This document shows, in pieces, positions 1 to 6,374 of a DNA stretch of 51,860 bases (position 1 is its first letter; each line of letters begins with the position of its first letter). The stretch covers positions 1 to 51,860 of the forward strand of contig CAJTSM010000008.1 of assembly GCA_910578935.1 (NCBI GenBank), given 5' to 3'. Source of the DNA: an uncultured Oscillibacter sp. GTDB taxonomy: Bacteria; Bacillota; Clostridia; Oscillospirales; Oscillospiraceae. A program made the translations under genes and the position numbers. The notes beneath the pieces were generated by a model that was not told where the DNA came from, made no database searches, and worked only from the letters and a program-made list of their open reading frames with translations.

Positions 1-148
1 GGACAGCATGTCGCCCATGCCCAAGATCCGGGCGGCCACGGGGAAGCCCATCAAGTTCGCCGGCACCGGGGAAAAGCTGGACATGATCGAGCCCTTCCAC
101 CCGGACCGCATGGCCTCCCGGATCTTGGGCATGGGCGACATGCTGTCC
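1..148. repeat. 32-bp perfect inverted repeat at the window edge (1-32 and 117-148)
   Basis: Bases 1-32 are the exact reverse complement of 117-148. The copy at 117-148 encodes the conserved Ffh segment RILGMGDML, so that copy is genuine. The copy at 1-32 replaces conserved Ffh residues. This is best read as a fold-back chimera at a contig end, joined at the short homology ATCCGGG, rather than biology. Confidence 0.8.
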
Positions 149-616
149 TTCATTGAGAAGGCGGAGCAGGCCTATGACGAAAAACAGGCCGCCAAGATTG
201 AGGAGAAGCTCCGGAAGAACCGCTTCACTCTTCAAGATTACTACGACCAGCTCCAGCAGCTGAAAAATATGGGGGATCTGAGCCAACTCCTGGGCATGAT
301 GCCGGGGAACCTGGGCAAGCAGATGCAGGGCGCCTCCATCGATGAGAAAGCCATGGCCCGGACCGAAGCCATCATCCTCTCCATGACTCCCCTGGAACGG
401 GAAAACCCCCAGGTGCTGAACGCCAGCCGGAAAAAGCGCATTGCCGCCGGCTGCGGCCTGGAGGTGGTGGATGTAAACCGCCTTTTGAAGCAGTTCGACA
501 TGATGCGGGAACTGACGAAACAGATGGCCAAGGGCGGGCGGATCCCCGGCCTTGGCGGCATGGGGAAAGCTCCCTCCCGGCTCCACGGCTTCGGCCGGAA
601 AAAGCGATTCCGCTAA
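1..616 (+). CDS. ffh: Signal recognition particle protein Ffh, C-terminal part (partial)
   Basis: This is the 3' end of the SRP54-type GTPase that binds signal peptides together with SRP RNA and delivers ribosomes to the membrane. The reading frame enters from the window edge. Visible are the end of the G domain (TGKPIKFAGTGEKLD, EPFHPDRMASRILGMGD) and the methionine-rich M domain with LLGMMPG, the SMTPLER helix and a basic, glycine-rich tail. Residues encoded by the first ~25 bases (DSMSPMPK) do not fit the family, where GGAALS-like residues are expected. Those bases are an exact reverse complement of a stretch just downstream, so the edge sequence is suspect. The gene precedes rpsP and khpA, the usual order in Firmicutes. 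Confidence 0.95.
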   Translation, partial: DSMSPMPKIRAATGKPIKFAGTGEKLDMIEPFHPDRMASRILGMGDMLSFIEKAEQAYDEKQAAKIEEKLRKNRFTLQDYYDQLQQLKNMGDLSQLLGMMPGNLGKQMQGASIDEKAMARTEAIILSMTPLERENPQVLNASRKKRIAAGCGLEVVDVNRLLKQFDMMRELTKQMAKGGRIPGLGGMGKAPSRLHGFGRKKRFR

Positions 617-702
617 GCTATAAGTGCGAAGCATTTCCATATATAAAATGCAGCATTTATAATAAATTATCAAATTTTTAAAACTTTTGGAGGTACAACA
701 AC

Positions 703-942
703 ATGGTCAAGATCAGACTGCGCCGCATGGGCGCGAAGAAGGCTCCTTTCTACCGGGTCGTGGTGGCGGACTCTCGTTTCCCCCGGGATGGCCGCTTCAT
801 TGAGGAGATCGGTACGTACAATCCCTGCGTCTCCCCCGCCGCCATCAAAATCGACGCGGAGCGGGCTCAGGCCTGGATCAAATCCGGCGCCCAGCCCACC
901 GACACCGTCCGGGCTCTGCTGAAAAAAGTGGACGTTCTCTGA
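703..942 (+). CDS. rpsP: 30S ribosomal protein S16
   Basis: This 79-residue S16 assembles early into the small ribosomal subunit. The N-terminus MVKIRLRRMGAKK and the segment PFYRVVVADSR followed by GRFIEEIGTYNP are diagnostic, and the length is normal for the family. A TTTGGAGG ribosome binding site lies 10 bases before the ATG. It sits 86 bases after ffh and 14 bases before khpA, so the three are probably co-transcribed. The gap after ffh is AT-rich with only a weak GCATTT/AAATGC hairpin. Confidence 0.97.
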   Translation: MVKIRLRRMGAKKAPFYRVVVADSRFPRDGRFIEEIGTYNPCVSPAAIKIDAERAQAWIKSGAQPTDTVRALLKKVDVL

Positions 943-956
943 TTTGGAGGACGGGC

Positions 957-1190
957 ATGAAGGACTTGCTGCTCTACATCGCCCGGAACCTGGTGGACGA
1001 CCCGGACGCGGTCACCGTCACGGAGACTGTCTCCGGCAATCAGGAGCTGACTCTGGAGCTGCGCGTCGCCCCCGACGACATGGGTAAGGTCATCGGGCGG
1101 CAGGGACGCATCGCCAAGGAGATCCGCACCGTGGTCCGTTCCCGCGCCCAGCGGGAGGGCGTCAAGGTTTCCGTCGATATCGTAGACTAA
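957..1190 (+). CDS. khpA: KH-domain RNA-binding protein KhpA
   Basis: This 77-residue single KH-domain protein belongs to the KhpA/YlqC family, which binds RNA and in Firmicutes partners with KhpB in control of cell elongation and mRNA metabolism. The GxxG loop is visible as GKVIGRQGRIAKEIR around residues 43-57. A GGAGG site lies 6 bases before the ATG. In many relatives rimM, trmD and rplS follow. Here a strong terminator closes the transcript 2 bases after the stop and none of those genes appears. Confidence 0.93.
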   Translation: MKDLLLYIARNLVDDPDAVTVTETVSGNQELTLELRVAPDDMGKVIGRQGRIAKEIRTVVRSRAQREGVKVSVDIVD

Positions 1191-1191
1191 A

Positions 1192-1230
1192 AAGCCCGGT
1201 ATGGGGATTCCCCCATACCGGGCTTTCTTT
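1192..1230. terminator. Intrinsic terminator after khpA
   Basis: A perfect 15-bp stem (AAGCCCGGTATGGGG with its complement) has a three-base ATT loop and a following TTTCTTT tract. It stands between convergent khpA and the HD-domain gene and can serve both strands. Confidence 0.92.
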
Positions 1231-1257
1231 CCTGTTTGCGTTTGTCTCTTTTTTCTT

Positions 1258-1845
1258 TCAGGCTAAGGCCGCCAGTTCCTCCGCTACCCGGGCTTCGCTC
1301 TCCCTCATCGCCCGGATCGTCTTGTCCATCAGTGTTTCCAGATCCCAGCCCAGACGCGCCGCGCCTTCCTTGATGACATCCCTGGAACAGCCGGCGGCGA
1401 ACTTTTTGTCCTTGAATTTTTTCTTGAGAGAGGAAACCTCCATGTCGGAACAGGACTTGCTGGGCCGCATCCGGGCCGCCGCGCCGATCAAGCCCGTCAG
1501 TTCGTCGGCGGCGAAGAGCACCTTTTCCATCTCATGGGTGGGTTCCACATCGGAGCAGAGGCCGTAGCCGTGGCTGCAAACGGCGTGAATCAGTTCCTCC
1601 GAGCAGCCGATTTCCGCCAGCAGCTCCGGGGCCTTTTTGCAGTGCTCCTCCGGCCATTGTTCAAAGTCCACGTCGTGCAGCAGGCCCACGGCAGACCAGA
1701 AGTCCGCCTCTTCGCCATAGCCCAGGTCCTGCGCGTACCAGCCCATGACGGCCTCAACCGTCAGAGCGTGCTGAAGGTGAAAGGGCTCTGTATTGTATTT
1801 GCGCAGCAGCGCCAGGGCCGCCGCTCTGTCGGGACAGGCTTTCAT
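1258..1845 (-). CDS. HD-domain metal-dependent phosphohydrolase family protein
   Basis: This protein of 195 residues has an HD superfamily core. A first histidine lies in QHALTVEAVM, the HD pair in GLLHDVDFEQW, a third histidine in CSHGYG and an aspartate in ADELTGL. These residues usually bind two metals for phosphomonoester or phosphodiester hydrolysis; the substrate is unknown. The start is ATG at 1845, chosen because AAGGAG lies 9 bases upstream; an upstream in-frame ATG lies in the promoter region. The gene is monocistronic and converges on khpA. Confidence 0.85.
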   Translation of the reverse strand: MKACPDRAAALALLRKYNTEPFHLQHALTVEAVMGWYAQDLGYGEEADFWSAVGLLHDVDFEQWPEEHCKKAPELLAEIGCSEELIHAVCSHGYGLCSDVEPTHEMEKVLFAADELTGLIGAAARMRPSKSCSDMEVSSLKKKFKDKKFAAGCSRDVIKEGAARLGWDLETLMDKTIRAMRESEARVAEELAALA

Positions 1846-1877
1846 AGGATCGTTCTCCTTTATTCGATGTTGGGGAT

Positions 1878-1906
1878 AGTATACGGCTTTAGCCTGCAAA
1901 TTGCAA
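1878..1906 (-). promoter_or_regulatory. Promoter of the HD-domain gene
   Basis: On the minus strand TTGCAA (1901-1906) and TATACT (1878-1883) are separated by 17 bases. The start codon follows about 25 bases after the expected transcript start. Confidence 0.7.
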
Positions 1907-2079
1907 GGGCAGATTGAACTCTTGGAAAACCCAGGGATGTACCCTTGTATCCGCCGGATCGCCGCTCATATTTTTGAGGACTGCTATCGTTACGCGGGAT
2001 AACCGCCGGACGGTTGGGCCACGGCCGGCCGCGTTTTTGTGGGAGCCTGTTTGATCTTATCGTATTCCCCCGCCGGAAG

Positions 2080-2778
2080 TCAAAGACACTCAACGCCCGA
2101 TTGCTCCCGGGGGTCCGGGTCGGCGTCCAGCGTCACGAAGTAATCGTAATAGGGAAGCAAAAACTCAAATCCCCGCTTCAGCCGGTCCACAATGGCCCGT
2201 GAGAACAGGTCTTCCGTCAGCTTCTCCTCATGGCAGATCGTGAAGGACTTCGCCTGATACCAGGGTTCCAGCAGCGGCGAAGGAGCTGGGCCTTTGGGGC
2301 GTTTATAGGACTCTGTCATCAGCACAAACTCCTCCTGACGGTTCAGGGTCCTGGTCAAGGCCTCCATGGCCTTTGGAGCCCGGTCCAGCCGGGCCCGGAG
2401 CTTCGCCATAGTCAGGGCCCTGGGCAGGTAGTACCCCATGCCGTAGGTCCAGCTCTCCGGCATCAGCTCAAACCAAAAGGTGGGCTTTGCCGTCCACTGC
2501 TCCGACGGTTCCTCCACGGAAAACCACAGGCTCTCCTTATAGGGCCCCCGGCCATGGAGACGGCGGGCATCCCGATAGATACGAGTAACCTTGTTTATCA
2601 GGTCATAATCCGGGCGCTTGTCCCGGATAAAGTCGTAAATTTCCGCCCCCAGGGCCTGCATAGGGCGGTAGAAGTGATTCAGGTAGATTTCCTTGTGGGC
2701 CTCAAACCAGGTCCGCTCATTGTTGAAGCGGATGCCCCACATAAAATCTACCGTCTCGTCGGTGAAGCCGGTAAACAT
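2080..2778 (-). CDS. DUF2461 family protein
   Basis: This 232-residue protein is recognised as DUF2461 by its opening FTDETVDFMWGIRFNNERTWF and by RIYRDARRLHGRGPYKESLWF, followed by FWFELMPESWTYGMGYY. The family is widespread and its biochemical role is not established. The start at 2778 is set by AAAGGAGG 6 bases upstream; longer in-frame extensions run through the divergent promoter region and lack a binding site. It is a single gene, divergent from a nitroreductase. Confidence 0.88.
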   Translation of the reverse strand: MFTGFTDETVDFMWGIRFNNERTWFEAHKEIYLNHFYRPMQALGAEIYDFIRDKRPDYDLINKVTRIYRDARRLHGRGPYKESLWFSVEEPSEQWTAKPTFWFELMPESWTYGMGYYLPRALTMAKLRARLDRAPKAMEALTRTLNRQEEFVLMTESYKRPKGPAPSPLLEPWYQAKSFTICHEEKLTEDLFSRAIVDRLKRGFEFLLPYYDYFVTLDADPDPREQSGVECL

Positions 2779-2814
2779 GGGCTGCCTCCTTTGCCATGGA
2801 TGAAAATTGAAGGC

Positions 2815-2843
2815 AGTATACCATAAAAACAGCGTTCTGACAA
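2815..2843 (-). promoter_or_regulatory. Promoter of the DUF2461 gene
   Basis: Minus-strand TTGTCA (2838-2843), 17 bases, then TGG-TATACT (2815-2820), an extended -10. It is back to back with the nitroreductase promoter, with 11 bases between the two -35 boxes. Confidence 0.75.
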
Positions 2844-2854
2844 GGGCCCCTGTA

Positions 2855-2883
2855 TAGACTTTCCTCCGCAGACATGGTATTAT
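2855..2883 (+). promoter_or_regulatory. Promoter of the nitroreductase gene
   Basis: TAGACT (2855-2860), 17 bases, then TGG-TATTAT (2878-2883), an extended -10. Because the -10 overlaps the in-frame ATG at 2882, that ATG cannot be the start of the protein. Confidence 0.65.
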
Positions 2884-2917
2884 GAAGCGGAACATTTCAA
2901 CGAATAAGGGGGAAGCG

Positions 2918-3448
2918 GTGTTGGACAATCTATTGGAGCTGATAAACGGCAGACGAAGCGTCCGCAAATACAAGAAAGACATGGTGCCGCAGGAAATCCT
3001 GGACCGGATTATCGAGGCGGGTCTTTACGCCCCCAGCGGGAAGGGCCAGCAGAATACCATCGTCATTCAGGTGACGGACAGGGCGCTCCGGGATGAAATC
3101 ATGCGGATGAACTGTGAGATCGGGGGATGGGAAGCGGGCTTCGATCCCTTCTACGGTGCGCCCGCCATGTTGATCGTACTGGCGAAAAAGGACTGGCCCA
3201 ACCGGGTCTATGACGGCAGCGCCGTCATGGAAAATCTGATGCTGGCCGCTCACGCCCTGGGAGTGGGGAGCTGCTGGATTCACCGGGCGAAGGAGGAATT
3301 TGAGACGTCCTGGGGAAAAGAGCTGCTGCGCTCCCTGGGTATTGCGGAGGAGTATGAGGGCATCGGGCACTGTGCCCTGGGCTATGCCGAAGGCGAACCT
3401 CCCAAAGCGGCAGAACGGAAAAAGGGCCGGGTTTTCTACATCAAGTAG
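2918..3448 (+). CDS. Nitroreductase family protein (FMN-dependent)
   Basis: This protein of about 176 residues belongs to the nitroreductase/flavin oxidoreductase family. Visible are the FMN-phosphate region NGRRSVRKYK, the APSGKGQQ loop, and GVGSCWIHRA near the C-terminal half. Substrates in this family range from nitro compounds to enones and quinones and cannot be assigned here. The start is GTG 2918 or TTG 2921; AAGGGGG at 2906-2912 is 5 or 8 bases away. The upstream ATG at 2882 lies inside the promoter. A bidirectional terminator follows. Confidence 0.88.
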   Translation: MLDNLLELINGRRSVRKYKKDMVPQEILDRIIEAGLYAPSGKGQQNTIVIQVTDRALRDEIMRMNCEIGGWEAGFDPFYGAPAMLIVLAKKDWPNRVYDGSAVMENLMLAAHALGVGSCWIHRAKEEFETSWGKELLRSLGIAEEYEGIGHCALGYAEGEPPKAAERKKGRVFYIK

Positions 3449-3462
3449 ACGCCCCGGCAGAC

Positions 3463-3500
3463 AAGCGGCGGTCCTCTTTAAGAAAGAGGACCGCCGCTTT
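3463..3500. terminator. Bidirectional intrinsic terminator
   Basis: A perfect 17-bp stem (AAGCGGCGGTCCTCTTT and its complement) with a three-base loop lies between the convergent nitroreductase and YbaK-like genes. Confidence 0.85.
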
Positions 3501-3501
3501 G

Positions 3502-3948
3502 TCACAGGCATCCTATGATTTTGTTCAGCCGCTTCACGTCGCCGGGGGCAATTTTCAGCGTCGTCAGCGCGTCCCCGGTTCCCCCGTAAATATAATCGTA
3601 CTGCAATAAAGCATCGTCAAAGATGCAGTCCAGCTCCAGGCCCACCAGCGGAATCGTCCCCACCTCATAGCCCGTCTGCTTCTGAACGTTCTTCCGGTCC
3701 GCCATTTTCAGCTTTTCAAACCCAAAAGCGCCTTTCAACGCCTGAAAGTCCAGCCTTCCCCGGTTTGCCGAAACGATGCAGGCCACCAATCCCCGGTCGC
3801 TCTGAAGGACAAGGGCCGGCGCGGCTTTTGCAACATCATAGAAGGGCTCCGCGTCCTTTGCTGAGAGAACCGGCACGTCCTGCCGGAGCAGTTCGAAATC
3901 GGCCCCCTCCCGTCTCAGCAGCTCTTTCAGCTGTTCCACCGTATTCAT
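3502..3948 (-). CDS. YbaK/EbsC family aminoacyl-tRNA deacylase
   Basis: This 148-residue protein has the YbaK/ProX fold, whose members hydrolyse mischarged tRNAs in trans (for example Cys-tRNA(Pro) or Ala-tRNA(Pro)). Supporting features are the central LVACIVSANRGRLDF strand region, a lysine at KLKMADRKNV, and GYEVGTIPLVGL, the family's G-x-x-x-G-x-x-P-x-G loop. The start at 3948 has GAGGAGGGG upstream. It lies 14 bases downstream of the small unknown gene and ends the minus-strand operon. The tRNA it edits cannot be told from sequence alone. Confidence 0.85.
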   Translation of the reverse strand: MNTVEQLKELLRREGADFELLRQDVPVLSAKDAEPFYDVAKAAPALVLQSDRGLVACIVSANRGRLDFQALKGAFGFEKLKMADRKNVQKQTGYEVGTIPLVGLELDCIFDDALLQYDYIYGGTGDALTTLKIAPGDVKRLNKIIGCL

Positions 3949-3962
3949 ACCGTCTCCCCTCC

Positions 3963-4265
3963 TCACGCTCTTTCCGCCTTCCCCGGCGGAACCGGAATCC
4001 GGTAGGGCTCCGCCCCCCGCTCCGCAAGCTTTTGCCGAAGCCAGTCCTTTAAGGACGCCACACCCTCCTCCGTCCAAGGGAAGGTTTCCGTCTCCGTGTC
4101 CTTTGCCAGCTCGAAACAGACATTTTCATACACCCAAGCCTGGATCTCTCCATCCCCCATCCAGCCGGTGCGCTGGAAGCGATAGCGAAAGGTTCCCAGG
4201 CTCCCCGGAAACACCGCCGCCCGGGTAAAAAAATCCAGAGTCAGGAAGTCAAAGGCGTCCTGCAT
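3963..4265 (-). CDS. Small hypothetical protein
   Basis: This 100-residue protein was not assigned to a family. It starts with MQDAFDFLTLDFF, contains RYRFQRTGWMGDGEIQAWVYENVCFEL and a tryptophan-containing amphipathic segment near the C-terminus. No signal peptide or membrane segment is seen, so it is probably cytosolic. AAAAGGAGGG lies 7 bases before the ATG. It sits between the metal-binding lipoprotein gene (34 bases upstream) and the YbaK-like gene (14 bases downstream), so it is translated from the same transcript. Confidence 0.75.
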   Translation of the reverse strand: MQDAFDFLTLDFFTRAAVFPGSLGTFRYRFQRTGWMGDGEIQAWVYENVCFELAKDTETETFPWTEEGVASLKDWLRQKLAERGAEPYRIPVPPGKAERA

Positions 4266-4299
4266 ACCGCGCCCTCCTTTTATAGATACTTTTCGAAAG

Positions 4300-5256
4300 T
4301 CACATATATTTTTGCAGGACCTCCAAATTGGCCCGCATCAGGGAAAGGTACGTGGCCCCTGCCTCCAGATCCGCCCGGCTCACGTTGTGGCAGGTGTGGA
4401 ACTGGGCCGTCTCCACACCCGCGGCCTCGGCGATGCTGTCCGCCACCAGGTGATTGGAAAACTCGATATACCAGACGGCGGGAAGGCCCTCCTCCCGGAC
4501 TTTTTCCGTCAGGAAGGCCACCGTGGCCGCAGACGGCTCCGTCTGAGTCCCGCAGCCCGGGAACGCGGCGTAGTAGTCCAGATCATAGGCTTCGGCGAAA
4601 TACAACAGCGGGAAACGATCCCCAAAAACAATGGTCCGGTCCGGCAGGCCGTCGAAAAAGGCGGTGAAATCCCGGTCCAGAGCCTCCAGCTCCAGGGCAT
4701 AGGCTTCGGCGTGAGCGGCATACTCCCCGGCGTGGGCCGGGTCCAGAGCCGCCAGCCGCCGCCCAATGGTCCGGGTGACGGCGGCGGCGTTCAGCGGAGC
4801 GGTCCAGACGTGCTCGTCCATGCCCACCACCTCACCCAGGCGGCTGTGATCCTCCTCATGTTCATGATCGTGGTCGTGGCCCCCCCGCATCCCCTCCACG
4901 GTTTCCTCCTCCAGAAGGTCCACGCAGTCGATCATCCGCAGGACCTCTCCCTGGGGTTCGACCGCGGAGAGGATGGTATCCACCCAGGCGTCGGACTCGC
5001 CGCCCAAGTAGATGAAGAGGTCGCAGCGCTGGACCCGGAGGATGTCCGCCGGGGTAGGCTCGTAAGAATGGCTCTCCGCCCCGGGAGGCAGCAGCAGTGT
5101 CACATCCGCCCGGCCGGCGGCGGCGGAGCGGGCAAAGTCGTAAGCCGGAAAAACGGCGGCCACAATTTGAAGCCGGTCCGAATCCTCCGGCGGCAGGGCC
5201 GGGCCGCAGGAGGCCAGAAGAAGCAGGGCGCAGAGAGCGGGGAAAATTCGTTTCAT
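4300..5256 (-). CDS. Zn/Mn-type ABC transporter substrate-binding lipoprotein (ZnuA/AdcA family)
   Basis: This 318-residue cluster A-I binding protein captures divalent metal outside the membrane. A lipoprotein signal ends in LASC (Cys17). Metal-site histidines are expected at ESHSYEPTP (His63) and DEHVW (His149), plus a later FGDRFPLLYFAEAYDL segment. The mobile acidic-His loop HDHDHEHEEDH (residues 127-137) is the type seen in zinc-specific members. The RBS is AAAGGGG. No ABC ATPase or permease gene lies nearby, so its partners must be encoded elsewhere. It heads a three-gene operon. Confidence 0.9.
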   Translation of the reverse strand: MKRIFPALCALLLLASCGPALPPEDSDRLQIVAAVFPAYDFARSAAAGRADVTLLLPPGAESHSYEPTPADILRVQRCDLFIYLGGESDAWVDTILSAVEPQGEVLRMIDCVDLLEEETVEGMRGGHDHDHEHEEDHSRLGEVVGMDEHVWTAPLNAAAVTRTIGRRLAALDPAHAGEYAAHAEAYALELEALDRDFTAFFDGLPDRTIVFGDRFPLLYFAEAYDLDYYAAFPGCGTQTEPSAATVAFLTEKVREEGLPAVWYIEFSNHLVADSIAEAAGVETAQFHTCHNVSRADLEAGATYLSLMRANLEVLQKYM

Positions 5257-5288
5257 GGGCGGTCCCCTTTCGGGAAGTTGTGGCTTTC

Positions 5289-5317
5289 AATATACTACAG
5301 ATGGATGGGGATTGCAA
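5289..5317 (-). promoter_or_regulatory. Promoter of the metal-binding lipoprotein operon
   Basis: Minus-strand TTGCAA (5312-5317), 17 bases, TATATT (5289-5294). No clear Zur-type dyad was recognised around it. Confidence 0.65.
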
Positions 5318-5324
5318 GCCTCGC

Positions 5325-5412
5325 CTGTAGGGGCAGGGCTTTGTCCCCCCCCCGTTTTCTCGGAACCCCGGTACTCCCTTGGAAGAGCGGACACACAGGT
5401 CCGCCCCTACAG
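5325..5412. repeat. Intergenic inverted repeat with CTGTAGGGGC ends
   Basis: CTGTAGGGGC (5325-5334) and its exact complement GCCCCTACAG (5403-5412) enclose GC-rich DNA with a C9 run at 5345-5353. The interior carries related ACACAGGTCC/GGGCTTTGTCCC arms. It resembles a REP- or MITE-like palindromic repeat. Only one copy is present in this window. Confidence 0.5.
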
Positions 5413-5444
5413 CACCGGGAAATCGCAAGGCGATAAAAATTTTA

Positions 5445-5548
5445 TGTAAAGGACCCTTGACAAAGCTGACGGGCTGTGGTAGGTTGTAGGTAAAGGAACC
5501 TTTACATTGCAGGAGACGGCCGCTCCTGCATGTAAAAAGACCTTGACA
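5445..5548. promoter_or_regulatory. Three tandem dyad operators upstream of the XRE regulator
   Basis: Three related 18-bp sites share TGTAAA-N6-TTKACA: TGTAAAGGACCCTTGACA (5445-5462), GGTAAAGGAACCTTTACA (5489-5506) and TGTAAAAAGACCTTGACA (5531-5548). The centre-to-centre spacing is 44 and 42 bases, about four helical turns each. Site 1 contains the -35 box, site 2 falls at the expected transcript start and site 3 lies just before the ribosome binding site. A GCAGGAG/CTCCTGC hairpin (5509-5529) lies between sites 2 and 3. Confidence 0.7.
5457..5485 (+). promoter_or_regulatory. Promoter of the XRE/membrane protein operon
   Basis: TTGACA (5457-5462), 17 bases, then TGG-TAGGTT (5480-5485) as an extended -10. 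The -35 is embedded in the first dyad operator, which suits autorepression. Confidence 0.6.
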
Positions 5549-5564
5549 TTGAAAGGAGGCGGCT

Positions 5565-5771
5565 ATGAAGAACTGCGTGGAAGCGCTGCGGAAGGAACGG
5601 GGCTTGCGGCAGGAGGAGTTTGCCAAGGCCATCCGGGTTTCCCGGCAGACCGTCAGCTCCATTGAGAACGGGCGCTACAGTCCGTCTTTAGAATTGGCCT
5701 TTACGATCTCGGATTTTTTTGGACTCCCCATTGAGGAGATTTTCATTTGGGAAAGGAGCGGAAACCAATGA
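5565..5771 (+). CDS. XRE-family helix-turn-helix transcriptional regulator
   Basis: This 68-residue protein is almost entirely one Cro/CI-type HTH: LRKERGLRQEEFAKAIRVSRQTVSSIENGRYSPSLELAFTISDFFGLPIEEIF. This is the short YozG-like class, usually paired with a small membrane protein. AAAGGAGG lies 7 bases before the ATG. The stop overlaps the next start by four bases (ATGA), implying translational coupling. Three tandem dyads in its own promoter suggest negative autoregulation by a dimer, which is inference. Confidence 0.92.
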   Translation: MKNCVEALRKERGLRQEEFAKAIRVSRQTVSSIENGRYSPSLELAFTISDFFGLPIEEIFIWERSGNQ

Positions 5772-6217
5772 AGAAAAGTTACCTTTGGTCCGGCCTGGGC
5801 ATGATTGCTCTGGGCCTTGTCTGCCTGGCGGCGTCCATCCTCTGGGACACACCGCTGGACAGTCTGCTCTGCGGTTTTTCCGGCGCTCTTGCCGTTCCCG
5901 GGGCGATGCAGGTCTGGAAGTATTTCAAATGGACCCGGCTGGAAACCGCCGACTCGTACCGGCGGCATCTGGAGGAGGAGCAGATCGAGCTCCGGGATGA
6001 GCGAAAATCCATGCTCCGGGACAAGTCCGGGCGGTACGCCTACATCCTGGGCCTGCTGGCGGCGGCCCTGGCCATACTGGTTTTCTCCGTGCTGGATGCG
6101 TTTGGCGTCGTGGGAGAGGACACGGCCAGCCTGATGGTTCTGTTTCTGGGCGGCTACGCGGTGTTCCAGCTGGTGGCCGGATGGGTGATTTACAAGCTGC
6201 TGGACAAGAAATACTGA
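5768..6217 (+). CDS. Small integral membrane protein coupled to the XRE regulator
   Basis: This 149-residue protein has four predicted membrane segments: about residues 6-23, 29-45, 88-108 and 117-141. A charged stretch (YRRHLEEEQIELRDERKSMLRDKSG) separates the two pairs. Its start overlaps the XRE stop, and GGAAAGGAG precedes it. Such proteins commonly sit beside YozG-like regulators but their function is unknown. A terminator follows, so the two genes form a closed operon. Confidence 0.8.
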   Translation: MKKSYLWSGLGMIALGLVCLAASILWDTPLDSLLCGFSGALAVPGAMQVWKYFKWTRLETADSYRRHLEEEQIELRDERKSMLRDKSGRYAYILGLLAAALAILVFSVLDAFGVVGEDTASLMVLFLGGYAVFQLVAGWVIYKLLDKKY

Positions 6218-6224
6218 GCCCGCA

Positions 6225-6255
6225 GGGCCGCTCCTCTTCGGGGCGGCCCCTTATT
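6225..6255 (+). terminator. Intrinsic terminator after the XRE operon
   Basis: GGGCCGCTCC and GGGGCGGCCC pair over 10 positions with one wobble and a short TCTTC loop, followed by CTTATTTAC. Confidence 0.75.
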
Positions 6256-6290
6256 TACAAAAACTTAACGGCCCTGGCAGTACAAAACGG

Positions 6291-6353
6291 TTGACAGGAC
6301 CGTTAGCCCTGACTATAATAAGTGACAGCTTGTCATAAAATGACAGGGTGTCA
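6291..6353 (+). promoter_or_regulatory. Consensus promoter with two tandem TetR-type operators
   Basis: TTGACA (6291-6296), exactly 17 bases, TATAAT (6314-6319): both boxes are perfect. Immediately downstream are two dyads, TGACAGCTTGTCA (6323-6335) and TGACAGGGTGTCA (6341-6353), both TGACA-N3-TGTCA and 18 bases apart. Their position over the transcript start predicts strong repression by the adjacent TetR protein. Confidence 0.85.
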
Positions 6354-6374
6354 TTTTTATTGTGGGGGATTCAT

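Noticed and set aside
4312..5436. 374-codon open frame on the plus strand opposite the metal-binding lipoprotein
   Set aside because: Antisense shadow of a clear ZnuA-type gene; no ribosome binding site and no family resemblance.
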